A stretch of 64,000 nt of DNA from Meinhardsimonia xiamenensis (lineage in GTDB: Bacteria; Pseudomonadota; Alphaproteobacteria; Rhodobacterales; Rhodobacteraceae), in the NCBI RefSeq assembly GCF_900102905.1, contig NZ_FNFV01000002.1, positions 503,476 to 567,475 on the forward strand, given 5' to 3'. This document shows, in pieces, positions 17,340-26,786 of the stretch (within the stretch, counting starts at the first letter, position 1; each line of letters begins with the position of its first letter). The notes below the pieces were generated by a model that was not told the DNA's origin, made no database searches, and worked only from the letters and a program-made list of their open reading frames with translations. The position numbers were made by a program, and so were the translations under genes.

Positions 17340-18622
17340 CTGCCGGGGTAGGTGATCACCGCATCGGCGCGCAGCTCGGCAAGATAGGCCTCGGCGCGGG
17401 ACGCGATGCGCTGGTTGCGCAGGATGCGGGCAAACTCCTCGCGGCTCACATCCTCGTTCACCTCAAGCGTGCGCCCGCAGAGCATCAGCACCACCAGCGC
17501 CTCGCGGCCTTCCGCGTCACGCTGGACGAGGGCGGTGGAAATCTCGCCGCGGTCAAGCCGCGCAAGCTCGAGGGCGACCTCGGCCGGGATTTCCTCGACC
17601 GGGAGTGTCTGTCGCGTCAGCCAGCCCGCGGGCTTCTTCTTCCCGATGCCATAGAGATCGTCGCAGTCGTCGGTGGCGCCATCGATGCGTGCGGCCTCCT
17701 TCAACGCCGCCTCGGTGCGTCCTTCGGGGATGGTGAAGCGCGCGAAGTCGATCGCCGCGACCCGCTCCGCGGGCATCCCGGTTTCCTCGAGTGCCCGCAT
17801 CTGGAAGAGCACGATGCCGCCCGGAATCGGAATTGGCCCGGCCACCTTTCCAGGGGCAAGGGTGAGAATCTGTCCGGCAATGGCCGGTGGCAGGTTCGAC
17901 AGCGGCATCCAGTCAAGCCGCCCGCCCCGCGCGGCGCTCGGAGCGGCCGAGTAGCGGCGCGCGGCGTCGGCGAAGGCGGCGAGGCTGTCGATCTTCGCCA
18001 GCTCCTCGGCGAGGGCGCGCGCCTGTGCCGCCTGTTCAGGCGTCTGCGCGGGAAGAACGATTTCCGAGATGAGCACGCGCACGCTGTCCCGCGAGGCGGA
18101 CAATGCGATCGCCCGGTCGATCTCGGCCTCGCTGACCTGCACGCGCGGCGCAATGCGCTGGCTGACGACCTCCCGCCACGCGATGCCCGCGCGCACGAAA
18201 TCCTCCACGGTCTCGCGCGCCACGCCGGCCCCGGTCATGGCGGCGAGAAACGCCGCACCCGTCATGTTGGCGCGTCCGGCGAATTCCTCGATGCCCTGTG
18301 CGATCTGCTCCGCATTCACGGTGATGCCCATCGCCTTGGCCGCCTGAAGCTGCAACCGCTCGTCAATGAGCGCCTTCTCGGCCTGAGCAAGAAGATCTCC
18401 GGGCGCGTTCAGTATCTGGTAAAAGAGCGCCCGTTGCCGGAGCTCGAAGCCGGTCACCACCGCATCATTCACGCGGATCGCCGGGGCGAACAGGCCCTGC
18501 GCCGCCGCCGGGAGCGTGCCGGATCCCGCCGCCACGGTCGCCAGAGACACGGCCAGAGGCCGGACCAGCCCGAGAAGACGCCGGCGAACCCGCACGAAAA
18601 GCCTGCCCAGCATTGCCACCAT
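17336..18622 (-). CDS. surA: Periplasmic peptidyl-prolyl isomerase/chaperone SurA
   Basis: A 428-residue outer-membrane-protein chaperone. Its N-terminal hydrophobic segment (about residues 15-42, ending PAAAQG) looks like a signal peptide. The SurA N-domain follows (VNDAVVTGFELRQRALF), then a parvulin-type rotamase domain around residues 170-275 containing GGRLDWMPLSNLPP. A second parvulin domain is not obvious. ATG 18622 has a strong GGAAAGGTGG ribosome site; upstream in-frame starts lie inside lptD. Located between lptD and pdxA. Known role of the family: delivering outer-membrane barrels, including LptD itself, to the BAM complex. Confidence 0.9.
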   Translation of the reverse strand: MVAMLGRLFVRVRRRLLGLVRPLAVSLATVAAGSGTLPAAAQGLFAPAIRVNDAVVTGFELRQRALFYQILNAPGDLLAQAEKALIDERLQLQAAKAMGITVNAEQIAQGIEEFAGRANMTGAAFLAAMTGAGVARETVEDFVRAGIAWREVVSQRIAPRVQVSEAEIDRAIALSASRDSVRVLISEIVLPAQTPEQAAQARALAEELAKIDSLAAFADAARRYSAAPSAARGGRLDWMPLSNLPPAIAGQILTLAPGKVAGPIPIPGGIVLFQMRALEETGMPAERVAAIDFARFTIPEGRTEAALKEAARIDGATDDCDDLYGIGKKKPAGWLTRQTLPVEEIPAEVALELARLDRGEISTALVQRDAEGREALVVLMLCGRTLEVNEDVSREEFARILRNQRIASRAEAYLAELRADAVITYPGR

Positions 18623-18680
18623 CGAACCACCTTTCCTTTTGCCGCTCTCCGCCGTCCCCGGGGCGGCGGCGCGCGCCCGG

Positions 18681-20813
18681 TCAGCCTGCGCAGCGGCGCG
18701 CGTAGGGCCTTCCGTCATTTCCCACCCCGTTCAGCCCGAGGGTGAGGCTTATGGTGCTCTCCTGAGTGCCCGCGGACTGCAGCTCCCGCTTCCAGTGCAG
18801 CCCGACCTCGATGCACTCGTTGCGATAGACCACGCCGGCGCCGGCCTGCGAGCTCTGCCCGGCGGTGAAGTCATAGCGATAGTTCACACTGGTCGTCCAG
18901 TGCCGCCCGAGCCCCAGCTCGGCGCCCAGCCAGACCTCGGAGGCAGGCGTGGCGCGGCCCTCCGCCGGGTCGGCGAGCATCCACAGATGGCCGGCGCCAA
19001 GACCGAGGTTGCCGATGCGCCAGCCTGCCCGCGTCTCGGCCTTGGTGACTCTCAGGCTGTCGTCGATCAGGGTGCGGCTGGCCAGATGCAGCTCGCCCAG
19101 GGACAGATGGCCGGCGAGGAGCCAGTCCGAGGCGTTGCCGTCAAGCCCGCTGGCCGCCGAGAAAAGCCCCGTGTCCTCGGCGTGGAACACCCGTCCGAGG
19201 GTGAGACCGAGCCGCGCGCCGCCTGCCGTCTCGCGCGCATAGTTCACGCCTACCGCCGCGCTCAGCCCGCGCTCCACGGCATCCTTGCCGGGAAAGCGGC
19301 CCAGCGAGATCAGGTTGCCCTCGTCGAATTCGGGCATGAGGCCATCCTCGTTGGGCACGCTGGTGTTGTTCGTGCCGGTCCAGGCGATCTGCGCGACCGG
19401 TTCGAGAAAATCCCTCGCGCCGTCGCGACCTGCGCGCGCAAGGGGCCAGCGCAGCTCGGCCGAGACCGCGCCGGTCGTGCGCCACAGCTGGCCGCTTGGC
19501 GTCGAGCCGGGGCGGAACTGGAAGCCTTCCGCCAGGGCGCGCGCGGCAAGCGTTCCGCGCAGCCCCCCGGCAAGCGTGCTCGTGCGCGACCAGTCGAGCG
19601 CCACGGTCGCATGGTATTCGTCGCTGCCGTAGCCCTCGCCCGGCGCGTGCAGGTCGAAGCCGAGCTTGCCCTGCCCGCCGAGAGCGAAGGGCACGAAGCG
19701 CCGCTCGTAGATCCCGCGGCTCTGAAACAGGGTTCTCGTGCTGGTGGACCCCGCCAGCGGAACGTCGCTCGAGGCGGTCAGCCTGATGTATTCCATCCGC
19801 CGCGTGCGCGACAGCGTCGCCTCGTTGTGCAGCCGGTCGGAGCCCGAATAGTCGTACTCGCTTGCGTAGGTCGAATCGGAGGCGATCTCGGCCCCGAAGC
19901 TTAACGTGAAATCGCGCGGCAGCGAGATCGAGGCCGAGGCGTCCAGGTAGTAGCGCAGGCTCCCCGGCATCACGTCATCGGAGGAAACGGCGCCCTGAAA
20001 GGTGAGCCGGGCGGCGCGGAAGGCGCGCCGGTAACGGAACTCGAGCGTGCGGGTGTGCTCCGCCAGGTAGGGAGTGAGCGTGAGGTCGGCGTGGTCGCCG
20101 AGCGTGATGAAATAGGGCAGCTTGACCCCGGAACCGAGCTTGTCGGTGCCTCTGAATTCGGGCCTGAGAAACCCGGTCGCCCGCCGGGTGGAGCTGTCCG
20201 GCATCACAAGGCGCGGCGTCCAGAGCACGGGCACGCCGATCATCTCGAAGCGCGCATTGCGGAAATAGAGCCGGCCTTCCACGCTGTCGTGGATGACCTT
20301 CTCGGCGCGCACCTGCCATATCGGCGGCCCGCCGTTGCAGATGCGGCAGGCCGAGCCCACGGCCTTGCGCATCACCGTGTAGCGGCCTTCCACGAGTTCG
20401 GCCTCGGCGGCGGCAATCTGCATCTGCTCCTGAATGAGTTCGCGCGCGCCGTAGAGAATGCCGTTGCGGAAGTCGGCGTCGAGCTCGGCGATGCTGCCCA
20501 GAAGCAGCCGCTGATCTCCCTCCGAGTAGTAGATCGGGCCGTCGACGACGATGGTGTCGGCGGCGGGGTCATAGACGATGCGCCGCGCGGTCAGCCGCGC
20601 ATCGCCGCGCTCGACAAGGATATTGCCTTCGGCGACGAGCCGCCCGTCCTCAAGCAACCAGAGCCTGTCGGAGGCCAGCACCGTCGGCGGCGCGTTCTGC
20701 GCGCGCGCCGGGACTGCGGCGGCAAGAATAACGAGAGCGAGCGCGAGAAGCCACGCTCTTCGGCCTGCCCGCCGCGCCCCCTTGGCCCCCTTGCCATGCG
20801 TCCTGCCGCTCAC
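18681..20813 (-). CDS. lptD: LPS-assembly outer membrane protein LptD
   Basis: A 710-residue beta-barrel that inserts lipopolysaccharide into the outer leaflet. Signal peptide about residues 1-39 (ending VPARAQ); OstA/LptA-like jellyroll about 45-140 (RLVAEGNILVERGDARL); then an LptD barrel rich in alternating aromatic strands. Four cysteines stand out: Cys156 and Cys159 in CRIC, and Cys667 and Cys708 at the C-terminus. This layout suits the long-range disulfides known from LptD. The start is GTG 20813 with a GAGGCG ribosome site; no nearby in-frame ATG exists. First gene of the minus-strand cluster lptD-surA-pdxA-rsmA. lptF/lptG, commonly found next to pepA/lptD in related genomes, are absent here. 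Confidence 0.93.
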   Translation of the reverse strand: MSGRTHGKGAKGARRAGRRAWLLALALVILAAAVPARAQNAPPTVLASDRLWLLEDGRLVAEGNILVERGDARLTARRIVYDPAADTIVVDGPIYYSEGDQRLLLGSIAELDADFRNGILYGARELIQEQMQIAAAEAELVEGRYTVMRKAVGSACRICNGGPPIWQVRAEKVIHDSVEGRLYFRNARFEMIGVPVLWTPRLVMPDSSTRRATGFLRPEFRGTDKLGSGVKLPYFITLGDHADLTLTPYLAEHTRTLEFRYRRAFRAARLTFQGAVSSDDVMPGSLRYYLDASASISLPRDFTLSFGAEIASDSTYASEYDYSGSDRLHNEATLSRTRRMEYIRLTASSDVPLAGSTSTRTLFQSRGIYERRFVPFALGGQGKLGFDLHAPGEGYGSDEYHATVALDWSRTSTLAGGLRGTLAARALAEGFQFRPGSTPSGQLWRTTGAVSAELRWPLARAGRDGARDFLEPVAQIAWTGTNNTSVPNEDGLMPEFDEGNLISLGRFPGKDAVERGLSAAVGVNYARETAGGARLGLTLGRVFHAEDTGLFSAASGLDGNASDWLLAGHLSLGELHLASRTLIDDSLRVTKAETRAGWRIGNLGLGAGHLWMLADPAEGRATPASEVWLGAELGLGRHWTTSVNYRYDFTAGQSSQAGAGVVYRNECIEVGLHWKRELQSAGTQESTISLTLGLNGVGNDGRPYARRCAG

Positions 20814-20998
20814 CAGACGCCTCGTTCGCCTCGCCTCGCTTCCTCGAGACTAGACCATCACGCTGGCACGTGAAACTCATATCTGGCAATCGGCGGTGCC
20901 TCGCACTACCACATGTGCCAAGCGCCGAAACCGCCGTGCCCGGTGCAAGGCACCTCGTGCCCGGCGCCGGCACCGCAAACGGAAACGAGGAGTCGCAG

Positions 20999-22468
20999 AT
21001 GACCACCCCCGCAGAGATCACCGTCATGGAAACCGATCTGGACGCGCTCGCTCAGGCCGAAGGCCGGGTTGCCGTGTTCGTCGGCGAGGATGGCCGTCTT
21101 GATCCGGCCGCCCGCCGGGTGAACCGCCTCACGCGCGGCGCGCTCGAGCGGCTGGTGGCCTCGAAGGCGTTTCAGGAGGCGAAGGCCGCCGATGTCCTCG
21201 AGCTCGCCTTCCCCTGCGGCATGGCGGCCGACGCGGTGCTCGTCACCCGCCTCGCGCCGCGTGCCGATGCCGCCACCGCGCGCAAGGCGGGGGTGAACCT
21301 GGGCGCGGCGAAGAAGGGCAAGGCCCTCCTCGTAGCGGGCGGCAACCGCAGGCATCTGGAGGAGATTGCGCTCGGCGTCGCGCTGCGCGCCTATGCCTAT
21401 CAGGAAATGAAGACCAAGCCTGCCGAGCCCGAAGGCGCAATCCGTGTGATGGCCAATCGCCCCGAGGCGCTCGCGGAGGCGTTGCCGGCGCTCCGGGCAC
21501 TTGCCGAGGGCGTGTTCTTCACCCGCGACCTCGTCAATGCGCCGGCCAATGTGCTGACCACCACCGAATTCGCCAATCGCCTCAAGGAGCTCGAGGCGCT
21601 TGGTGTGAAGGTCGAGGTGCTCGAGGAGGATGAGCTCGAGAAGCTCGGCATGCGCGCGCTGCTTGCGGTGGGGCAGGGGTCTGCCAGCCCCTCCAAGGTG
21701 GTGGTGATGCGCTGGGAGGGCGGGGCGGCGGAGGCCGCGCCGCTTGCGCTGGTGGGCAAGGGCGTTGTCTTCGACACCGGCGGCATCTCGATAAAGCCCG
21801 CGCAGGGCATGGAGGAGATGACCATGGACATGGGCGGCGCGGGCGTCGTCGCGGGCGTGATGAAGACGCTCGCGCTGCGCAAGGCCCGGGCCAATGTCGT
21901 GGGGCTGGTCGGGCTTGTCGAGAACATGCCTTCGGGCACCGCCCAGCGTCCGGGCGATGTGGTGAAGACGATGAAGGGCGACACGGTGGAGGTGATCAAC
22001 ACCGACGCCGAGGGCCGGCTCGTGCTCTGCGATGTGCTGTGGTATGCGCAGGAGCGCTTCAATCCCGCGGGTGTCATCGATCTGGCGACCCTCACCGGCG
22101 CCATCATCATCGCGCTGGGCCACGAGAAGGCCGGTGTGTTCGCCAATGACGATGCGCTCGCCGGGGCCTTCCTGAAGGCGGCCGAGGCCGAGGGCGAGGG
22201 CGCCTGGCGCATGCCGCTGGCACCCGCCTATGACGAGCAGCTCAAGTCCGACATCGCCGATTTCAAGAATGTCGGCGGCCGGCCTGCCGGGGCGATCACC
22301 GCGGCGCAGTTCCTGCAGCGCTTCATCAAGGAGGGGATGCCCTGGGCGCATCTCGACATCGCCGGCGTGGCCCGCACCCAGAAGGATGGCGCGCACTGGC
22401 CCAAGGGCGCTTCGGGCTGGGGGGTGCTTTCGCTCAACCGGCTCATCGCCGAGCGTTACGAGGGGTGA
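20999..22468 (+). CDS. pepA: Leucyl aminopeptidase (M17)
   Basis: A 489-residue hexameric zinc/manganese aminopeptidase that removes N-terminal residues from peptides in the cytoplasm. The M17 signature NTDAEGRL is at about 334-341, preceded by GKGVVFDTGGISIKPA (metal-binding) and followed by DLATLTGAI. ATG 20999 follows an AACGAGGAG ribosome site; the frame is open further upstream but over non-conserved sequence. holC follows 12 bases after, the same pairing seen in many proteobacteria. Confidence 0.95.
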   Translation: MTTPAEITVMETDLDALAQAEGRVAVFVGEDGRLDPAARRVNRLTRGALERLVASKAFQEAKAADVLELAFPCGMAADAVLVTRLAPRADAATARKAGVNLGAAKKGKALLVAGGNRRHLEEIALGVALRAYAYQEMKTKPAEPEGAIRVMANRPEALAEALPALRALAEGVFFTRDLVNAPANVLTTTEFANRLKELEALGVKVEVLEEDELEKLGMRALLAVGQGSASPSKVVVMRWEGGAAEAAPLALVGKGVVFDTGGISIKPAQGMEEMTMDMGGAGVVAGVMKTLALRKARANVVGLVGLVENMPSGTAQRPGDVVKTMKGDTVEVINTDAEGRLVLCDVLWYAQERFNPAGVIDLATLTGAIIIALGHEKAGVFANDDALAGAFLKAAEAEGEGAWRMPLAPAYDEQLKSDIADFKNVGGRPAGAITAAQFLQRFIKEGMPWAHLDIAGVARTQKDGAHWPKGASGWGVLSLNRLIAERYEG

Positions 22469-22480
22469 GGACCCGCGCCG

Positions 22481-22939
22481 ATGGGCGAGGCCTATTTCTA
22501 CCACCTCACCCGCTCGCCGCTCGAGGCGGTGCTGCCGATGCTCCTCGAGAAGGCGCTGGCGCAGGGCTGGCGCGTGGCCGTGCGCGGCACCGATCCTGCG
22601 CGCATGGCCTGGCTTGACGAACGCCTCTGGCTCGGCCCCGAGGAAGGCTTTCTGCCGCACGGGCTCGCGGGCGGCGCCCATGACGCCGCCCAGCCGGTGC
22701 TGCTGACCGTCGATGCCGCCCTGCCCAACGCCGCCGCCTGCCTGATGGCGGTGGATGGCGCCGAGGTGACGGCCGAGGAGGTGAAGCGTCTTGAGCGGGT
22801 GTGCGTTCTCTTCGATGCCGGCGAGGAGGCCGCACTCGCCCGCGCGCGCGCCCAGTGGCGCGCGCTCACCGCTGCCGGCTGCAAGGCGCGCTACTGGTCC
22901 GAGGAATCGGGCCGCTGGCAGATGAAGGCCGAGAGCTGA
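22481..22939 (+). CDS. holC: DNA polymerase III subunit chi
   Basis: A 152-residue HolC, the clamp-loader accessory subunit that contacts single-stranded-DNA-binding protein. It begins YFYHLTRSPLEAVLPMLLEKAL and contains the RVAVRGTDPARMAWLDERLW and FLPHGLAGG blocks typical of the family, with YWSEESGRW near the C-terminus. It is probably co-transcribed with pepA. Converges on xth, 7 bases apart. Confidence 0.92.
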   Translation: MGEAYFYHLTRSPLEAVLPMLLEKALAQGWRVAVRGTDPARMAWLDERLWLGPEEGFLPHGLAGGAHDAAQPVLLTVDAALPNAAACLMAVDGAEVTAEEVKRLERVCVLFDAGEEAALARARAQWRALTAAGCKARYWSEESGRWQMKAES

Positions 22940-22946
22940 GCCGGCC

Positions 22947-23726
22947 TCAGTCCTCGAGCTCCACCCACAGCGGCACGTGGTCGGAGGGCTTGGGCCCGGC
23001 GCGCATCTCCGCCTCGATCCAGCACTCATTGAGCCGGTCGGCGGCCTGCGGGGTCAGAAGCGCGTGGTCGATACGGATGCCGTCGTTGCGCTCATGCGCC
23101 GCGCGCTGGTAATCCCAGAACGTGTAATGCCCCTTGCCACGGTGGCGGGCGCGGAAGGCATCGGTGAAGCCCAGATGCAGGATGCGCCGGAAGGCCGCGC
23201 GCGATTCGGGGCGGTAGAGCGCATCCTCCACCCAGTTCTCGGGGTGCTCGGCATCCTCGGGCTGGGGGATGACATTCCAGTCGCCGATCATCACCGCGGC
23301 CTCCTCGAGCTCCAGAAGCCGCTCGGCGCGGGCCTTCAGCCGCTCCATCCAGGCAAGCTTGTAGTCGAACTTCGGCCCCGGCGCGGGGTTGCCGTTGGGC
23401 AGATAGAGTCCGCAGATGCGCACCGGGCGCGCACCGCCTACCAGCGCCTCGATCCAGCGCGCCTGCTCGTCCGTCTCGTCGCCGGCGAGCCCGCGCGAGA
23501 CATCCTCGAGCGGCGATTTGGACAGGATCGCCACGCCGTTGAAGGACTTCTGGCCGTGCACCTCGACATTGTAGCCGAGATCCTCGAACGGCTCGCGGGG
23601 GAAGGCCTCGTCGGTGATCTTGATCTCCTGCAGCACGGCGACATCGGGCGCCTGCCGCTCCAGCCAGCCCGTCACCGTCTCGAGCCGCGCGCGTATGCCG
23701 TTGATGTTGAAGCTCGCGATGCGCAT
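22947..23726 (-). CDS. xthA: Exodeoxyribonuclease III
   Basis: A 259-residue Mg-dependent AP endonuclease/3'-5' exonuclease for base-excision repair. Catalytic elements are visible: the N-terminal FNINGIRARL, the metal-binding Glu in LQEIK, GDWNVIPQ, and the C-terminal DGIRIDH and SDHVPL. The start is set at ATG 23726, exactly where the EEP fold begins (MRIASFNING). The upstream open frame crosses the dksA-like promoter region and is not conserved. Confidence 0.95.
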   Translation of the reverse strand: MRIASFNINGIRARLETVTGWLERQAPDVAVLQEIKITDEAFPREPFEDLGYNVEVHGQKSFNGVAILSKSPLEDVSRGLAGDETDEQARWIEALVGGARPVRICGLYLPNGNPAPGPKFDYKLAWMERLKARAERLLELEEAAVMIGDWNVIPQPEDAEHPENWVEDALYRPESRAAFRRILHLGFTDAFRARHRGKGHYTFWDYQRAAHERNDGIRIDHALLTPQAADRLNECWIEAEMRAGPKPSDHVPLWVELED

Positions 23727-23921
23727 CGCTTCTCCCCTGCCGGTCCCGCGCGCGACTATTCCAGCGCTTTGGGAGCTTGTCCACCGTGGCGCCGGCCCGG
23801 CCCCCTGTCTCGCGGCGGACAGTGTGCCTTCGGCAGCGTCCGCCCCTTGCAAAGCCGCCTTGCTGCCGCCACCTTCGGGGCAAGTGGCACCGTGCCGGCG
23901 TGACGCACGCGCCTTGCGCGC

Positions 23922-23935
23922 TTGACTTGCGTCAA
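23922..23935. promoter_or_regulatory. FNR/FixK-type box upstream of the DksA-like gene
   Basis: The 14-mer TTGACTTGCGTCAA is a perfect inverted repeat with the TTGA-N6-TCAA geometry of FnrL/FixK sites. Its centre lies about 61 bases before the ATG at 23990. A matching site with nearly the same spacing precedes the DUF6455 gene. The regulator is not in the window. Confidence 0.55.
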
Positions 23936-23989
23936 TGCAGGGCGGCGGCGGCCGTTGCAGCCTTGAGAATACTTGCAGGAGAACAGCAC

Positions 23990-24325
23990 ATGACCGATCT
24001 CGCGCAGCGCCGTGCAACGCTGGAGGCGCGTCTGAAGGAACTCGAGGAACGCATTCGCGAGGCGGAGCAGGAGCTTGAGGGCCATGACACCAAGGACTGG
24101 GAAGATCTCGCCCAGGAGCGCGAGAACGACGAGGTGCTGGAAGACATGATTGTCAACGCGCGCGAGGAGATTCGCGCCATTCAGGCGGCACTGAAGCGCA
24201 TGGACGAGGGGGAATACGGCTATTGCGTGCGGTGTGGCGCCGAAATTGCCGAGGAGCGGCTCGATCTTGTCCCCTACACGCCGTTCTGTGCGACCTGCGC
24301 GGCCGAGGTGTCGTCTCACCACTGA
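23990..24325 (+). CDS. DksA/TraR-family zinc-finger transcription factor
   Basis: A 111-residue DksA-like protein, shorter than E. coli DksA (151). An N-terminal coiled coil (about residues 3-70) carries DWEDLA at 36-41, matching the DxxDxA tip motif that enters the RNA polymerase secondary channel. All four zinc cysteines are present (79, 82, 100, 103; CxxC-x17-CxxC). By family it should modulate transcription initiation, often with ppGpp. ATG 23990 follows a GCAGGAGAACA ribosome site. A palindromic FNR-type box lies upstream, suggesting oxygen-linked expression (inference). A small protein gene follows in the same direction. Confidence 0.88.
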   Translation: MTDLAQRRATLEARLKELEERIREAEQELEGHDTKDWEDLAQERENDEVLEDMIVNAREEIRAIQAALKRMDEGEYGYCVRCGAEIAEERLDLVPYTPFCATCAAEVSSHH

Positions 24326-24374
24326 AAACCTGTCCGTCGCGGGCAGGGCGCATTGAAATGGGGAGGATGCGGAA

Positions 24375-24587
24375 ATGGCATTCGAGGATCTGAAGGCGGC
24401 GATCGACGCGCTGATGGCCGAGATCGCCGAGAAACCCGAAGACAGGCATGTTCTGCAGGAAGAGCTGCGCGAGAAGATCGCCGAGCTCGAGGCGCTGGGC
24501 CTGCCGGTGCCCGAGGATTACGTGAAGTTCATGGCCAAGCTTTCCGAAGACGACGCGGGCGATCTTTTCGACAACCTGCCGGTGTGA
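24375..24587 (+). CDS. Small acidic helical protein, unknown function
   Basis: A 70-residue, strongly charged protein that appears entirely alpha-helical (MAFEDLKAAIDALMAEI, then a LREKIAELEALG helix) and ends in an acidic DDAGDLFDNLPV tail. It has no cysteines, signal or membrane segment. ATG 24375 has a GGGGAGGAT ribosome site. It follows the DksA-like gene by 49 bases in the same direction and may share its transcript. I do not recognise a named family. Confidence 0.7.
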   Translation: MAFEDLKAAIDALMAEIAEKPEDRHVLQEELREKIAELEALGLPVPEDYVKFMAKLSEDDAGDLFDNLPV

Positions 24588-24713
24588 AAAGCCCGCCCCA
24601 GACTTTCGCATACCGCCGCTCGCGGGCTTGCCAAGCGTTGCATTGGCCTGCATGGCGGTTAAGCTCCGGCCCATGAGAGAGAATTGCGTCCGGAGCGCAA
24701 GGGGCGGGGAGCC

Positions 24714-26780
24714 GTGAGCGCCGCCGTTTCAACCCGCATGGCGGGAGAGGTGGCGGTGGTGCGGTTTGCGAACCCTCCGCTCAACACGATCGATGCGTCG
24801 TTGAGGGACGCGCTGACGAAGGCGCTGGAGGAGATCGGCGCGAAGGAGAATGCGCGCGCGGTCGTGCTCGTCGGTGCAGGCCGCCATTTCGCCGCCGGGC
24901 CTCCCCTGGAGCCCACGGAACCACCCGAGGCGGCACCGCCACTCGCGGTGCTGTGCGCGCGCATCGAGGCGTTTCCGCTGCCGGTCGTGGCCGCGGTTTC
25001 CGGCATGTGTCTCGGGCCGGGGCTCGAGATTGCGCTGGCTGCTGCGGCGCGGGTCGCGGCGCCGACGGCTCGGCTTGGCTTTCCTGAAGTGACGCTTGGG
25101 CTGACGCCGCGCGCGGGTGGCAGCCAGCGTCTCGTGCGGCTTGCCGGCCCCGCGGCGGCGCTCGAGATATTGCTGGAGGGCGCGCCGGTTCCTGCCGCGC
25201 GCGCTGCCGCCATCGGGCTCGTCGATCAGGTGGCGGAGGGCGCCGACCCGCTGCCGGAGGCGCTTGAAGTTGCGCTTGCGCTGGCTTCGGGCGGGCGCCC
25301 CCGCAGAAGGGCGAGCGAGGTGACCACCGGCATCGCCGATGGCGCGGCGCTGCTCTCGGAGGTGGCCATCGCGCGGCGCGCGGTCGAGGGCAGCCGGCTC
25401 ATGGCGCCGGGGCGGATCGTGGATTGTGTGGAGGCGGCAGGGCTGCTGCCCTGGGAAGCGGCGCTGGCCTTCGAGAGCGCCGCCTTCGACGATTGCGCAG
25501 CCAGCGCCGAGAGCCGCGCGTTGCGCCACGTGATGCGCGCCGAGCTTGCCGCCGATGTGCCCGGCGCCGAGGCCGCGCGGGCCGCCCGGGCGGTGCGGTC
25601 GCTCGGCTTCTGCGACTGCGGCGCGCGTGGCCGGTGGCTCGCCCTGCGGGCGCTCGAGCGCGGGCTGATGGTGACGGTCGCTGCGGCTGACGGGGCACGT
25701 GCCGCCGAAATCCGGGAACGGATCGAGGCGGAGGGCAGGGGACGCACGGCTTCGGGCACGCTGTCCTTCACGCTCGATCCTGGCGCGCTTGCACTGACCG
25801 ACGCGGTCATCGAGGCGGGCACGGGCGATGCGGCGGCCCGCGGCGCCCGGCTCGGCGCGCTCGCGCCGCGTGTGCCCTCGTCGGTTCCGGTTCTGGCGCT
25901 GGTCTCCGAGGGAGACGAGCTTGACGCGCTCCGCGCGGCGGCGGGGCCTGTTGCGGGCGGGGTCACCGGTCTGAGGCTTGGCCGGCGCGGGAGGCTCGCC
26001 GAGCTCGTCACGCCCGCGGATGCCGGCGCGGATGGCGGTGCGGAAGCGGCCGCCGCGATGCGTGCTCTTGCGCTCATGCCCGTGATCGCGCGCGGCGGGG
26101 CGATTTCCGAGGCATTGCGGGTGGCGATGGAGCGGGCGGCGGGCTGGCTGGTGGAGGCCGGGCTTGGCCCGGCCGAGGTTGACCGGGCCTTGCGCGAGGC
26201 GGGGTTTGCGCAGGGTCCTTTCGAGGCAATGGATGCCGAAGGCCTCGATCGCGCCGCGCGCAGGTTGACGCGGGCGGCGCCCGGTCGCCCGCCGCTGCCC
26301 CTTGTCCGTCGCCTGCGCGACGTCGGGCGAAAGGGACGGGAAAGCGGGCGGGGCTTCTATCTGCATGCGCCCGACGGCGGGGTGTCGGAGGATGCGCGCC
26401 TGAGCGAGCTTCTGCGTGGGCTGCGCGCCGAGCGGGGTGAACTGGTGCCTCACATCCGGCCTGACGACGCGCTGATGCGGGTGGAGCTTGCCATGGCCAA
26501 CTGCGGCGCCCGGCTCATCGCCGGCGGCGTGGCCCGCGCCGCCGCCGACATCGACCTCGTCGCCGTCCATGCCCTGGGTTATCCCCGCTGGCGCGGTGGG
26601 CCGATGATGACGGCGGAGCTCATGGGCGTTGTGACGGCACGCAAGCGCCTCGTGACCTACGCCGGCGACGACCCCGAAATCTGGGATCCCGCACCGCTGT
26701 GGCTCGAGCTCTTCAAGCGCGGCCTGCACCCGGCTGAGGTGACCGATCGGGAGCTCGTCTCGTCCGACCTGCCGGAATAG
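24714..26780 (+). CDS. FadB-like enoyl-CoA hydratase/3-hydroxyacyl-CoA dehydrogenase fusion with degenerate dehydrogenase
   Basis: About 688 residues with FadB layout: crotonase domain (about 1-200), Rossmann domain (about 290-470) and two C-terminal dehydrogenase helical domains. The C-terminal [10 protein letters not shown] block is intact. Key sites are altered. The GxGxxG nucleotide loop is replaced by [10 protein letters not shown] (about 298-307). The HFFSP catalytic-histidine segment is replaced by LRLGRRGRL (about 420-428). The CDGFIGNR block is replaced by GGAISEA. In the crotonase domain the two glutamates ([15 protein letters not shown]) remain, but the oxyanion-hole GADI reads GPPL. 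It is therefore unlikely to be a working NAD-dependent dehydrogenase. I chose GTG 24714 behind GGGGCGGGGAG; ATG 24738 is an alternative. Confidence 0.8.
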   Translation: MSAAVSTRMAGEVAVVRFANPPLNTIDASLRDALTKALEEIGAKENARAVVLVGAGRHFAAGPPLEPTEPPEAAPPLAVLCARIEAFPLPVVAAVSGMCLGPGLEIALAAAARVAAPTARLGFPEVTLGLTPRAGGSQRLVRLAGPAAALEILLEGAPVPAARAAAIGLVDQVAEGADPLPEALEVALALASGGRPRRRASEVTTGIADGAALLSEVAIARRAVEGSRLMAPGRIVDCVEAAGLLPWEAALAFESAAFDDCAASAESRALRHVMRAELAADVPGAEAARAARAVRSLGFCDCGARGRWLALRALERGLMVTVAAADGARAAEIRERIEAEGRGRTASGTLSFTLDPGALALTDAVIEAGTGDAAARGARLGALAPRVPSSVPVLALVSEGDELDALRAAAGPVAGGVTGLRLGRRGRLAELVTPADAGADGGAEAAAAMRALALMPVIARGGAISEALRVAMERAAGWLVEAGLGPAEVDRALREAGFAQGPFEAMDAEGLDRAARRLTRAAPGRPPLPLVRRLRDVGRKGRESGRGFYLHAPDGGVSEDARLSELLRGLRAERGELVPHIRPDDALMRVELAMANCGARLIAGGVARAAADIDLVAVHALGYPRWRGGPMMTAELMGVVTARKRLVTYAGDDPEIWDPAPLWLELFKRGLHPAEVTDRELVSSDLPE

Positions 26781-26786
26781 ACCGGT

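Noticed and set aside
20906-23029. Long minus-strand frame opposite pepA and holC
   Set aside because: Shadow of two well-supported genes; translation is His/Arg/Gly-rich without recognisable domains.
24589-24629. AAGCCCGC ... GCGGGCTT as a terminator after the small gene at 24375
   Set aside because: The 25-base loop and lack of a T-run make it weak; could be chance in GC-rich sequence.
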